A stretch of DNA of 64,000 nt from Dermacentor variabilis (GCF_050947875.1 NC_134568.1:199430258-199494257), one strand, 5' to 3'; numbered from the stretch's first letter, positions 35,515 through 45,750 are shown. Notes: generated from the sequence alone by a model not told the origin. Numbers and translations: made by a program.

Positions 35515-35757
35515 AGAAGCCAAGAAACACTGACACCAAGGACAACATAGGGGAAATTAATTAAAAACGGCGCCGCGGTAGCTCAATTGGTAGAGCATCG
35601 CACGCGAAATGCGAAGGTTGTGGTATCGTTCCCCACCTGCGGCAAGTTGGTTTTTCATCCACTTTCATTTCCATTAATTTATCGTTTCTTTATTTCGTTT
35701 ATTAAACACAAGTAACTTGCCCTATGTTGTACTTGGTGTCAGTGTTTGTTGGCTTCT
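35515..35757 (+). mobile_element. Inverted-repeat element with an internal tRNA-like sequence (solo copy)
   Basis: Left arm 35515-35553 and right arm 35720-35757 are reverse complements with a few mismatches (AGAAGCCAA-AAACACTGACA / TGTCAGTGTTTGTTGGCTTC). A 73-nt tRNA-like sequence (35572-35644) lies between them on the + strand, followed by an AT-rich stretch (CATTTCCATTAATTTATCG). The motif CCCGATTTTTATTA just outside the left arm also flanks the copies at 37.7-38.5 kb, so the full repeat may be longer. No protein is encoded. Confidence 0.8.
35572..35644 (+). tRNA. tRNA-like sequence inside a repeat (probably not functional)
   Basis: A cloverleaf can be drawn: acceptor stem GCCGCGG / CTGCGGC with one G-U pair, D arm GCTC...GAGC, anticodon stem TCGCA / TGCGA, and a T arm with TATCGTT in the loop. 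The anticodon loop is CGCGAAA, giving CGA at 34-36 but G in place of the near-universal U33. The T stem is imperfect in this copy. The same sequence recurs in three nearby repeats, so it is a repeat component, derived from a tRNA. Confidence 0.5.
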
Positions 35758-35759
35758 TA

Positions 35760-36299
35760 TGATATTTCATGTAGTGTATGATAAAACGACGATGGTATTT
35801 GTAACTTGATTTTCTTGGGCGATCATGAGGTCTGCACAACGTCGCACAGGTTCTTTTTTTCTTTTTTTTTAACGTAGCATAAGCTGCTACGAGAAAATTA
35901 CTCGGCAAAGTGGACCGGTCCCGGTCCTCAAAGAGCCTCAAAAAACGAGATGTCACGAGGAAAGAAGACGACAAAGTGGCACGTGGCGCACGTGCCGAGT
36001 GTTTCAGAGAGCTGGCTGGCTTCAGAACGAGAAAAGCAGGCGTGCGATCGTGGCCTACCATGAACAAAAGAACAGTGCGATCGCGGCCCAATGATTGGAG
36101 CACCTGACTGATGTGGCCGACTGCAGAGGCCCGATTCTCACCTCGGTTACACATCATTTCATTTTTTTTGAAAGCGAAACAGGGACCTACCTACGTACCG
36201 CAAAGTATCAAGAATGAGGCACTCAATGCTCCGTATAAATAAATAAGCAATCGAGGGCATTGTGATCAATTTCACGCTGCACATTTAAAGGGCCGATAA
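35760..36299. other. Unassigned sequence
   Basis: A 151-codon minus frame (35702-36157) runs through the repeat end and has no domain. Nothing is supported here. Confidence 0.4.
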
Positions 36300-37250
36300 A
36301 GCATGTCAGCCCGAGCCGGAAGAGCGTCGATCGTGTTAACCTCCAGGAAAACCTCTTCGCCCGTACGCAAAAGAAGCGTCGCGCACAAGTCGCGTTGCGT
36401 GTTCAAATTTCGTGCACCCGTCCGTAGCCGCGCACTCTCTCCGACCTCTGGGCGCTCGGGCGAAGACGGGCGCGAATCCGATCCAGTGCTCCCCGATCCG
36501 ACGACACGTGCGGGCGCCGGGCACAAAACTCACTTAGGCCACTCCTGCGCTCAGCTTCGTCGTCGAAGCAAACAAAACGCCGCCCTCGCGCGCCAAAAGG
36601 GCAGAGAAGCATGCAGCGATCTCGCCCCGCTATTCGATTCCAATCGGCAACGACAACAGAACGCAACACGGCCACCTCTATCGCGTCGCGGGAGCCTTTG
36701 ATTTATTGCGCAAGCCCGGCATCCCGGGCAGTAATCGCATACGCTAACAAACACATTCGGGGTGTCTGGGGCCGAGTACAGGGGCGAGGCCGGCGGGCAA
36801 GTAGCAAGAGTGGGTGAGCACCAATATGGCCGACGGGGCTCACTCCTCCGAACACGGAGGGAAGGGGGGGGGGGAGAGAAAGAGAATTAGTTTTCTAGTG
36901 AGCCACCCTCGCGGAACAGCGCATCGAAGCGAATCACGACGTGGGGCGTCATCGATCACGTGATGAGCCCACGGTCGCGCGGAGACCGTCGTCTCTCCCC
37001 TGTTTTCTTCGGCTGAAAGAGTCGTCGCGCTAACAACACGCACGCGACATCCGGTCCCTCTTTTTTCCTTTTTCTTCCCCCCCCCCCCCCCCCCCACGTA
37101 AGACGGCGCATCGCCATCTTCCGCGCCCTTTATTTCTCCGTCTCTAGTGTCCCGGCTGATAATCGCGGTGCGTAAGCTTTTAATCACGTCAGTCGCCTCG
37201 GTTTCTACACGCTGCCCCCCCCCCCCTCCAGTCAGCGCAAAAAGTAGCTC
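36300..37250. other. GC-rich, CpG-rich block with homopolymer C tract
   Basis: Open frames on both strands are Arg/Ser/Ala-rich and overlap. C-runs occur at about 37077-37096 and 37216-37227, and a G-run at 36864-36874. It could be a promoter CpG island of an unseen gene or a GC-rich dispersed repeat. I could not decide. Confidence 0.4.
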
Positions 37251-37442
37251 AACGGGGCCCGAGAATCGAGAGGTTCTCGGAGTCCTTAATAGACAGCGCG
37301 CGAAAGCTATCCGGAATGTGCAAACAACAACTATGCTCGCTAGCAGTTGCGCAGTTAGGAATGGACTATCTTTTTCTTGTGAAATCTTTCACTGGCAGCA
37401 TATAGTTCTTGTCATTTTCGCTGCCAATAACCACCAGTAACG

Positions 37443-37660
37443 ATACACAGGGCGTCCCAGCTATCATGCACCGACATTTAAAAAAACAAAACGTGGATTA
37501 TACTACGCGAAAAGGACTAAGTGCATGTTGTTCAGAGTTGAGAAACCACCAGTAACTTTTTAGTCCTTTACATCCGCTTATTTGTTTAAAAGTAATTAAA
37601 TAACATTTATTTGTTGTTCTAATTGTCAAGATGTCAATTCAGCTGTTGTGGAGATTCGTA
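37443..37660 (+). repeat. Dispersed repeat beginning CAGGGCGTCCCAGCTAT
   Basis: The first 17 or so bases are the inverse of the TATAGTTGGGACACC end at 31000, and the body is AT-rich. This is consistent with another member of that family in opposite orientation. No ORF is present. Confidence 0.4.
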
Positions 37661-37842
37661 ATACACGTCCGAATGAGCGAGAAGAAATGGGGTTAACCGA
37701 GGCGCCCGATTTTTAGTAGTCATTTCATGAGAAGCCAACAAACACTGACACCAAAGACAACATCGGGGAAATTACTTGCGCTTAATAAATGAAATAAACA
37801 AACGATAAATTAATGGAAGTTAAAGTGGCTGAAAGAACAACT

Positions 37843-37915
37843 TGCCGCAGGTGGGAACCGAACCCACAACCTTCGCATTTTGCGTGCGATGCTCTACCAA
37901 TTGAGCTACCGCGGC
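37843..37915 (-). tRNA. tRNA-like sequence, copy 2 (repeat component)
   Basis: This has the same cloverleaf as the 35.57-kb copy, with a regular T arm (GTGGG TTCGGTT CCCAC). The anticodon loop is CGCAAAA, so the triplet is CAA in place of CGA, and position 33 is again G. A change in the anticodon without loss of the stem fits drift within a repeat. Confidence 0.5.
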
Positions 37916-38361
37916 GCCGTTTCCCATCCACTTTCTTTGGTATTTATGTGTACTAGGAGAACCCTGGGAGTGTTAGCCAACGCCACCACTCACAGACCTT
38001 GGCGGAGGACGTGGAACGTCCTTTTTGCCGCAGGCGTCACGAGAACGTGATCTTTTCGGGTGAAGGCAACTGGTCAATAAACACACATATGCTACCTGAA
38101 GGCATCAATGTAGCCGGATTCCAGACCCTCGTTATGTAACAAACGAGGGGAAAACGGGTTAACTAAGGGGCCCGATTTTTATTAGTCATATCATGAGAAG
38201 CCAACAAACACTGACACCAAAGACAACATCGGGGAAATTACTTGTGCTTAATTAAGCACAAGTAAGTCCGCCGCAAAGGTCTGTGAGTGGCGGCGCTGGC
38301 TAACACTCCCAGAGTTCTACTAGTACACATAAATACCCAAGAAAGTGGATGGGGAAACGGC

Positions 38362-38420
38362 GCCGCGGTAGCTGACTTGGCGAAATGCGAAGGTTGTGGG
38401 TTCAATTCCCGCCTGCGGCA
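38362..38420 (+). pseudogene. Truncated tRNA-like sequence, copy 3
   Basis: This matches the other copies but lacks about 14 nt spanning part of the D arm and the 5' side of the anticodon stem (GCTGACTTGGCGAAATGCG). It cannot fold as a tRNA. Confidence 0.7.
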
Positions 38421-38815
38421 AGTTGTTTTTTCATCCACTTTAATTTCCATTAATTTATCGTTTCTTTATTTCATTTATTAAGCACAAGTAATTTCCCCGA
38501 TGTTGTCTTTGGTGTCAGTGTTTGTTGGCTTCTCATGATATGTCTAATAAAAATCGGACACCTCGGTTAGCCCCATTTCTTCTCGTTTATTACATAACGA
38601 GGGTCTCGAATCCGGCAACATTGATGCCTTCAGGTAGCATATGTGGGTTTATTGACAAGTTGCCTTCACCCCAAAAAGATCACGTTCTCGTGACGCCTGC
38701 GGCAAAAAGGACGTTCCACGTCCGCCGCCAAGGTCAGCGAGTGGTGGCGCTGGCTAACACTCCCAGGGTTCTACTAGTACACATAATTACCCAAGAAATT
38801 GGATAGGGAGACGGC

Positions 38816-38888
38816 GCCGCGGTAGCTGAATTGGTAGAGCATCGCACGCGAAATGCGAAGGTTGTGGGTTCGCTTCCCACCTGCGGCA
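38816..38888 (+). tRNA. tRNA-like sequence, copy 4 (repeat component)
   Basis: A complete 73-nt copy with intact acceptor, anticodon and T stems. The D-arm is slightly changed (GCTGAATTGGTAGAGC), the anticodon triplet is CGA and position 33 is G. Box B reads GGGTTCGCTTCCC. Confidence 0.5.
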
Positions 38889-39008
38889 AGTTGTTTTTCA
38901 TCCACTTTAATTTCCATTAATTTATCGTTTCTTTATTTCATTTAGCAAGCACAAGTAATTTCCCCGATGTTGTGTTTGGTGTCAGTGTTTGTTGGCTTCC
39001 CATGATAA

Positions 39009-40620
39009 GTCCGAATGAGGTGTTTCCAGCAGGGTACACATTGCGTCTGAACTCATTCCGGGAAGTAGGGAAAGCCTGCGAAATATGAAAAATACCATCT
39101 GACTGCGTACCTGCGCGTACGGGATATCAGCGTCTTTTTGGCTGAGTTTTCAATAAATCACCAGTTATAAGTGAGCGCTCTTCTACTTTTGCTCCGATCA
39201 TTTTTCGTGATACTGCGCCCTGATATCCGTAGTTCCCGGCAAAGAGAGAGAGAATAATGATAATAAAGAGCACCGCACCCATATCCGTCTCCCAAACTCT
39301 GATGTGTCCCAGATTCATCCATATGCACCAATACCTCTATTCCTAGGACCATGTTTTGCCAATTCCTGGAAGGTTGGTATATTGCCGATCAATCTATCAT
39401 GCACTGCACGCCCAGTTTCCTTCTGCACACTTTTGACAGTTTCAATAATTCATACATCGGACGTTGACAAGAATAACTTTCATTCGTTGAACCTCTGCCT
39501 TAGCTGAAATCACAGCACGGCGCTTCGCCCGTAGAGCCATGCTCTTTATCAGCTTCTGTGGCATGCTTGCGCACATAAATGTAAACATTTGGGTAACAAG
39601 TTAAGCGAAGGCTGCACAAATATGTAGTGCAGGTTTGGGCTTTATATTCCTAACGACGAAGATGTTCCATGGTTAAGGCTACAAAGATGGCTTGGGTGGA
39701 AAGGGTTACATGAACTTGTAGAAAAAAAAAATGTGCCACTCATAGTCATCTCTCTCCAAAACCGAAGATTCAACGAGAAGAAATGCAGTAAACAGGAGAA
39801 GAAGGCAGAAATCTGATATTTAGAGGAAACCACGTGGAACGTGCTTCGTCCAAAAAGACGCTTGTGGGGTATACGCAGCCCGACGACCGCGCCGCAATTT
39901 TCAACGAAGTATGTTTCGTGGGATTATTTGCAAAGGCAGGTACTTAACGGTACGTAGTTTGGATATAATAAAATCCCTGTTATCGTCATTCTAATACAAA
40001 AATGCACGCGCTGACGTCGGGCGATCCCACGTTGTCGAATATGCGTAGAAGGATGTTTCGTGTAGTTGCCACTTAATCCTTCGGAACGACAAGGACCCTG
40101 ACGCAGAGCGTCGTCAATACAAATAACGTATGGTGTTTGGAAATACGAGCGCATCGCTTCCTGCATTGACGGAACAAAAAAGAAGAAAGAAAAAAAAGGT
40201 GGTGACGGTAAAAGCAACAGCGTGCTTTAGACGACACACACGGCCCATTTGTACGATGTGCTTCCCTAAGAGGTCAGGTAACCCGCCGCATTAGCTCAGC
40301 GCTTTCTTTTGTTCTTTCTTGGCACGTGTGCTGCTCACGCAGGAGAAGCCTACACACAAGCTTCTTAGTTGCGCGTTGTTTATTAAATTTAATTTAGATC
40401 CGTGACTCAAGCCATGCTCTGGAAGGCGGATGACACTTCTGAATGACTGTTTTGGACCTTGTTGATAACCATGAGAATGCTGAACTTGCCCTCATCGTTG
40501 AGCATCCTTCTTCTTCAATGTCATCATCATCAATCATCTACCCTTTACGTTCCTGCTACCCGTGTGCGGAGTAGCAGGCTAGAGCACGCTAGCTCAGGCC
40601 AATCTCTCTGCCTTCCTTCA
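39009..40620. other. Unassigned sequence
   Basis: No domain-bearing frame is seen. AT-rich stretches alternate with mixed sequence. Parts may be degraded retroelement, but nothing can be supported. Confidence 0.4.
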
Positions 40621-40626
40621 AATCAA

Positions 40627-40771
<145 letters not shown>

Positions 40772-40975
40772 GTTGCTATGGAGTTGCGCTGCTGAGCTCG
40801 AGGTCGCGGGTGTGATCCCGGCCGTGGTAGCCGCATTTCGAAGAGAGCTAAATGAAAAAAGGCTCGTGTACTTAGATTTAGGAACACGTTAAAGAACCTT
40901 AGGTGGTCAAAATTAATCCCGAGTTCTCCACTACGGCGTGCCTCATAATCATAGCGTGGTTTAGGCACTGATACG
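40772..40975 (+). mobile_element. tRNA-derived SINE (5'-shortened, diverged)
   Basis: It starts inside box A (AGTTGCTATGGAGTTGCGCT), with GAGCTCGAGGTCGCGGGTGT then GATCCCGGCCGTGG as box B. The body includes ACGTTAAAGAACC, TTAGGTGGTCAAAATTAAT and CTCCACTACGGCGTGCCTCA. Compared with the 13.9-kb copy it belongs to a subfamily carrying GTTGCGCTGCTGAGCTCGAG. It abuts the (ATCT)n run. Confidence 0.8.
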
Positions 40976-41138
40976 ATCTCGACCGGGTGAGGTGGGTCTT
41001 CACCGCAAGAATAAGGAAACGACGCCGAAGCCGGGCATCGTGATGATGAAAAAAAGTAGAAAATATTGTATTCACTTCATTGTGACTCTTATCCGAGTCT
41101 CGAGCGGTTCTGATTAACACGGGGTCCAGGACGGCCTC

Positions 41139-42410
41139 AAAGGGACACTAAAGGTTACCAGAAAGTCAAATTAAAGCGATAAAGCAATGCTCTAGAACGC
41201 CTAAGGCGTCAATATAATCGCGAACAGAGCTTCAGTAACCGAGAAATTGAAGTAAATGCACGATACGATTTGAGACCCCCCAGCGACATTCCGGTACTAG
41301 CCCAATGACGAAAGCACTCCTCATCATAATTTATGTCACTAGTACTCAACTACTCGTATTAAAAGATAATTTCATTAGATTATAAGATGGAAAAAAATGC
41401 TACTTGCCCACTTCTATTCGATTCTAAGAAAAAAATAACATTTTGACGTTACCCTTGAGTAGTATGGGTGATCGAAAGGTTTCGTTTTCGCTCGACTCTG
41501 CGCGCTCGACCTTGCGCCGCGCGCGCTTTGGAGTTTCAGTTGTTTCTTTATCGCGTCGTGCTGCAATGGTCCTGCTGGCTCGCGAAACTTGCATTTGGAA
41601 TAAGCAGCGAGAATGCCACGTCCATGTGATGTCGTGGGATACGCGAACGGTCCGTGGAATTTGGCCAAGGGCAGTTGCAGCGGTGAATCCAACGTTACTT
41701 ATCACTGTGTGCCAACGAGTGAACCTCTCCGTTCGAAGTGGTTAAGTGCCGTACCTCTGCCACAGTGCGCTGGCAAAGAGCCGAAAAATCACCTAGTGTG
41801 CTCGCTGCACTTTCGTCCAGAGGATTACATGTTCAACGCCGACTTACTGAAGTCGCGTGAAGTGCCTTTCAAAGCAGGCTGTCATCGTAGTAGTACGCAA
41901 CGCCGCCGGCAGCGCGAGCCCTCAACAGCAGGTCACTTCCATCAGTGCTTAAATCGCTGAACTCGAGCCCAGCATCGCGAGCTAATGTGTCGTTGCCAGG
42001 GTCATCCATTGCAACGAGCGTCGAAGTTGGCGTCATAAAATGAAGAACTAGCTTATCGTCGTGCGCTTTCCCTTTCGCTAGCCTCCATAGTTCCGCTTTC
42101 GCGCTGCTGTCGGCTCTGTCTTGGCTCTGTTTCTGGCCGCGCGTTTGCGTTTTGTGCAGAAAAGCCGTAGCGCCGTCTGCGGGCTCGCCGTTTTACTCAC
42201 CGACGGCGCAACGTCACTATGAGACCATGACGTCAATACTCCTCGATCGGAGGACGGGTGATTTGAACTGCGCTAGAGGTACGCGGACGCTTCAGAACGC
42301 ATTTTCTCTTAAAATAAGTCTCTTTTTCGCACGAAGCAAGCGTTTCGAGGTTTCTGGGATGGTATTTCAACAGTCCCCGTTGACTTAATATTAACCTTTA
42401 GTGTCCCTTT
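41139..42410 (+). mobile_element. DNA transposon-like element with 19-bp TIRs carrying a THAP domain
   Basis: The ends are perfect inverted repeats: AAAGGGACACTAAAGGTTA at 41139-41157 and its exact complement at 42392-42410. Further partial complementarity lies just inside. No target-site duplication is obvious. The only recognisable coding part is a THAP-type zinc-finger region at 41613-41960. No transposase catalytic core is seen, so it is non-autonomous or a deletion derivative. THAP domains are the DNA-binding part of P-element-like transposases and of host THAP proteins, so both a P-like relic and a captured host exon are possible. Confidence 0.75.
41613..41960 (+). pseudogene. THAP-domain protein fragment (zinc ligand lost)
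   Basis: From a true ATG the frame reads MPRPCDVVGYANG, then TYHCVPTSEPLRSKWLSAV, PKNHLVCSLHFRPEDY and MFNADLLKSREVPF. These are THAP hallmarks: the C-x2-4-C...C-x2-H zinc site, the invariant Trp in KWL, the conserved Pro and Phe, and an AVPF-like end. The second Cys of the first pair appears to be Tyr (GY where GC is expected), so the zinc site is probably broken. The C-x2-H pair (CSLH) is intact. The frame is 115 codons, longer than the domain of about 90, and ends without any further domain. It sits inside the TIR element. Confidence 0.75.
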
Positions 42411-42502
42411 AAATAACCCCTTGCGGTCTTGCGGTTGTCGCTGTCTTCTTGGGGAGCCTATGGAAGTATTAGTGCTTTCGTCAGGCTCTGTATCCAGATG
42501 TA

Positions 42503-43885
42503 GTGGCCGGTTTCAGGCGCGGCCGTTCTTCCATAGACAACGTTATCGACTTGGTGACGTACGTCGAGCACCAGAACTCCTGCAAAAGATTATCTGCTGC
42601 CCTGTTTCTGGATGTTAAAAGAGCGTACGATATAGTAACGCACGAAGCGATTTTCAACGCGTTAGAGGCAGTAGGACTTGGCGGCAAAGTCTATTTCTGG
42701 ATAAGTATCTATCTACATAAGAGATCCTTTTTCGTACTTACCGAGGATGGCCCGACCACCCGGCATTACAATAACCGTCGGGTGCCTCAGGGCGGAGTAC
42801 TCAGCCCAACGCTCTTCAGTCTAACACTCATTGGACTCGCCGACATCCTGCCAGGCACCGTTAGGCTCTCCATCTATGCCAACGACATTTGCATTTGGAC
42901 GTCGGCTGTGACGCGACTGCAGCTTCGCGCGCGGCTTCAGAAGTCAGCCACTTTAACATCATCCTACCTTCGAAAACAAGGACTTCATATATCATACGAA
43001 AAGTGCGCAGTGGTGGTATTTACCAGGAAATCAATGTCTCCATACGTGATATCTGTCGACAGACAACTGATCTCGTACAGCACGAGTCACAGATTTTTGG
43101 GGGTGGTCATTGACAAAAATCTCTCCTGGACCCCTCATGTTAATTATGTGAAAAGACGCCTGACAGGAATTTGCCATATGTTTAAGTTACTTGCAGGAAA
43201 GACCTGGGGAGTGCCAATACACTCTATGCTGCAACTGTACAGGGTCCTCTTTATTGGATTCCTGCGGTACAGCCTACCGGTCATGTCCAACACCTGCAGA
43301 ACTAACCTGACTATAATCCAAAGCATCCAAGCCCAAGCCCTCAAGATATGTCTTGGCCTACCGCGGAGTGCGTCAACGACTGAAGTTATTGCAGTCGCTC
43401 AAGATTCCACTATTAAGACGCACACTAGCATTGAAACAATGCGTGTGCACATAAGACACTTCGCCCGGAGCCCTACCCACCACCTCGCAAGTCTCCCAGT
43501 AGATAGGCCCCACACGACATTCAGTGCGACTGCCTTCGCGCACCGTGCCTCTTTCAGTTCAGGTTACACACCTGCGGCAAGGCCTTCCATTCCTCCATGG
43601 TGTATGCGCCGTGCTCAAGTGAACCTTACAATCCCAGGACTTCAGAAAAAGTCGGACTTGCCATCATCAGCGCTCAAGCAACTAACTTTACTTCTCTTGT
43701 ACGAGAAATACAGCGACTGCACACACGTTTACACTGATGGATCAACTACATCAACCAGTTCCGGTGGCGCTGTAGTTATACCAGCAATGAGAATAACCAA
43801 GCGGTTCAAGACTTCCCATGTCACTACGTCTACAGCTGCAGAGCTCGCGGTTCTCCGCCGACGCGCTTCAAGTGATAAATGCTGA
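42503..43885 (+). pseudogene. LINE reverse transcriptase segment (460 codons)
   Basis: The open frame covers RT from the finger region to the start of RNase H. ALFLDVKRAYDIVTHEAIF is motif A (D present), VPQGGVLSPTLF is motif B, and SIYANDICIW (YAND at 42875-42886) replaces YADD, removing a metal-binding Asp. The RNase H start YTDGSTTSTSSGGAVV lies near 43732-43780. The frame then shifts, so the product would be catalytically dead. Confidence 0.8.
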
Positions 43886-44624
43886 AAGTCCTAGTAAATG
43901 GGCAGTCTTCTGCGATTCAAGGCCGGCCTTGCAATGTGTGCAGTCGTTTTTCCGACATGGAACTCACGATCAGCTCACGTGCGAAATCGCGGAACTTGTC
44001 CATCACTTAAGAGAAAAAGGCCATGATATCTCTTTTCAGTGGATACCAAGTCATTGCGGTATCATTGGAAATGATGACGCCGATAAAGCAGCTCGGACGT
44101 CAAACCAAGAAGACCGCTGCGTCCCCATTCCTCTCTCAAGGACCGATGCCGCGAGACAACTTGGCATTCTAGCACGCACGATCTCCTTAGCAGAGTGGAG
44201 TAGCGTACATACAAGGCGCACAAGATTGCACAGACTAAACCCGTCACTTCAACTCAGACCTCCAGCCGGTCTGCACCGACGTGAAGCGTCTCTTCTGTGT
44301 CGGTTATGGCTTGGAGTTGCCTTCAGGAATACCTACTCAGCACTAATTGGAATGACTGATAGTCCTGCATGTGATGTTTGCGGATGCGAAGAGAACATTG
44401 ACCACTTATTGTGCCATTGTCCTCAATTTCAAGCACAAAGACAATCTTTGCGTGTGCAAAGTTTGCGTGTGTGTGCTTTGTCCAACACATTGAGAAAATT
44501 AGATGATCATCCTCTGAGTGAACAGACAATTCTAGAGCACCGTCCCGACCGATCATCAGCTCAGAAGGCAGTGAAGGCACTTTTGTGTTTTCTCAGAACT
44601 TCTGGTTTGCGCGAGCGGCTTTAA
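43818..44624 (+). pseudogene. LINE RNase H and C-terminal zinc-knuckle segment
   Basis: This continues the preceding frame after a shift. It carries AVFCDSRPALQCVQSF (second catalytic region), FQWIPSHCGIIGNDDADKAA (His and last Asp), the VPIPLSRTDAARQLG linker, and CDVCGCEENIDHLLCHCPQF (zinc knuckle). A conserved KAVKALLCFLRTSGLRERL end precedes TAA at 44622. The RNase H active-site residues appear present, but they are in a different frame from the RT. Confidence 0.8.
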
Positions 44625-44776
44625 CTCAAGTGCTGTCCGTACACGTATCTACACCTTCTCTCTTCTCCCTTCTCTCTCTTCCCCTTCTCCCATTCCCCAG
44701 CGTAGGGTAGCCAACCAGACTATTGACTGGTTAACATCCCTGCCTTCCTGTATTCTTCTCTCTCTTTCTCTCTCGT

Positions 44777-45660
44777 CAGGATCTGCCGTCGACGACCTCC
44801 TGCCCTTCGGTTTGTCTTCTCTTCGTCCTTGCCTTTGTGTCAGCTCGGGAATAAAAGGGGTGACGCTGTTTCAGAGAAGAGAGCAATTATGTCGACATGG
44901 GGACGCCCGCTTGAACGCTTCTCACACTTGACAAGTCGATGTCCAGGCTTCTTGTAATAGCCTTTTCTGGGACCAGACAAATCATCTTGTCATGGGAACG
45001 TAAGCCTGAATGTCTCTCACACTTGACAGATCGATCAAAACATCCCATAAAACCGGATAACATTAATTTTAATATTTAAAATGTCAGGTACTCGTGGCGT
45101 TGTGGCAAGTGAAGTAACTCAAGCCTCACAGTACTAGATCATAGTATCAGCCCGCGCTCTGGTGTGACAAGTGAAGAATCGGAATATGAGGCTAATCGAA
45201 AAAGGGCAGTGCAAGGCACTTCAGAAGCGAGCCAGTTTTTCAAATCTGTGTCACCATTAGGCAGTGGTGGCCTATGCAACGGTCAGTAATTGTCATATGC
45301 GTGGACGCCGGCGTTAAACTCACTTTGAGGCATTGAGCCAGTTCGTCACTTCTTTCATCTTGTTATGCCAGTCAAAGGTACAAAACTAAAATTTATTTAG
45401 CGCACATATGATAATTATTGTACTTTACATATTGAAATAACGCAGCAACCATATTACAAATTTAATGAAAGCAACTGTACGCGAGCAACTGATTTTCACG
45501 CACATCTCTGTCATATAGGTCCCCGCAGATATTTCGCTGCTTTAATTCAAAGGAGACCCCAAGGACTTCGACATGCGTAATGATCGGCATAATAAAGCTT
45601 GAGTCAGTCTCACCAGGTTCACAATGGGCAGAACAACAATGTATAGGCAGTGACATGAAA
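44777..45660. other. Unassigned sequence between LINEs
   Basis: TCACACTTGACA-GTCGAT occurs twice (about 44925 and 45018), each preceded by ATGGGGACGC or ATGGGAACGT, a diverged direct repeat of about 90 bp. Nothing else is recognised. Confidence 0.4.
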
Positions 45661-45669
45661 CCAGGTAAG

Positions 45670-45749
45670 CTAGTTGGAATTGGTTGGCGCAGGGACAGGA
45701 GCAATTGGAGATCGCAGGAAAAGCCCTCGCCCTGCAGTGGACATAAAAG

Positions 45750-45750
<1 letters not shown>
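45670..45750 (+). mobile_element. LINE 3' end fragment
   Basis: GGCGCAGGGACAGGAGCAAT, TGGAGATCGCAGG and CCTGCAGTGGACATAAAA resemble the extreme C-terminus and 3' end of a tick LINE (peptide TGWRR-RNWRSQEKPSPCSGH). It runs directly into the (ATT)n run. Only about 80 bp are recognisable. Confidence 0.45.

Larger units (their letters stand above)
37680..39008. repeat. Palindromic cluster of three tRNA-containing repeats
   Basis: The left unit (about 37680-38165) is on the minus strand and the right unit (about 38520-39008) is on the plus strand. Together they form an inverted repeat of roughly 450-480 bp arms around a central partial unit (38166-38540, plus). Shared landmarks include GCCAACAAACACTGACACC, the tRNA-like core, CACTCCCAGGGTTCTACTAG, GGACGTGGAACGTCC (or its complement), CGTTCTCGTGACGCCTGCGG and GCATCAATGT-GCCGGATTC. 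Confidence 0.85.
42470..44776 (+). mobile_element. RT plus RNase H LINE, 5'-truncated, frameshifted
   Basis: This is the most complete copy of the main LINE family here. It starts within the RT (YPDVVAGFRRGRSSIDNVID) and runs through motif A, PQGGVLSPTLFS and a mutated YAND box, the thumb (FLGVVIDKNLSWTPHVNYVK), a linker, RNase H (YTDGS ... CDSRPALQ ... HCGIIGNDDADKAAR), and a zinc-knuckle tail (CDVCGCEENIDHLLCHCP). The 3' UTR has GCGTAGGGTAGCCAACCAG, GGTTAAC and a TCTCTC tail ending near 44776. RT followed by RNase H is typical of the I/R1-like groups. The frame shifts at about 43820-43885. Confidence 0.85.

Noticed and set aside
36303..36701. 132-codon + frame in the 36.3-kb GC-rich block
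   Set aside because: Basic low-complexity translation with competing frames on both strands; no domain.
35572..38888. Functional nuclear tRNA genes
   Set aside because: G at position 33, variable anticodon, a deleted copy and embedding in a repeated TIR unit argue for repeat components. They are kept as tRNA-like features at moderate confidence.
42503..44624. Host gene for a reverse transcriptase or RNase H protein
   Set aside because: Domain order, 3' tail and multiple degraded copies in the window identify a LINE; a frameshift and the YAND change make it non-functional.
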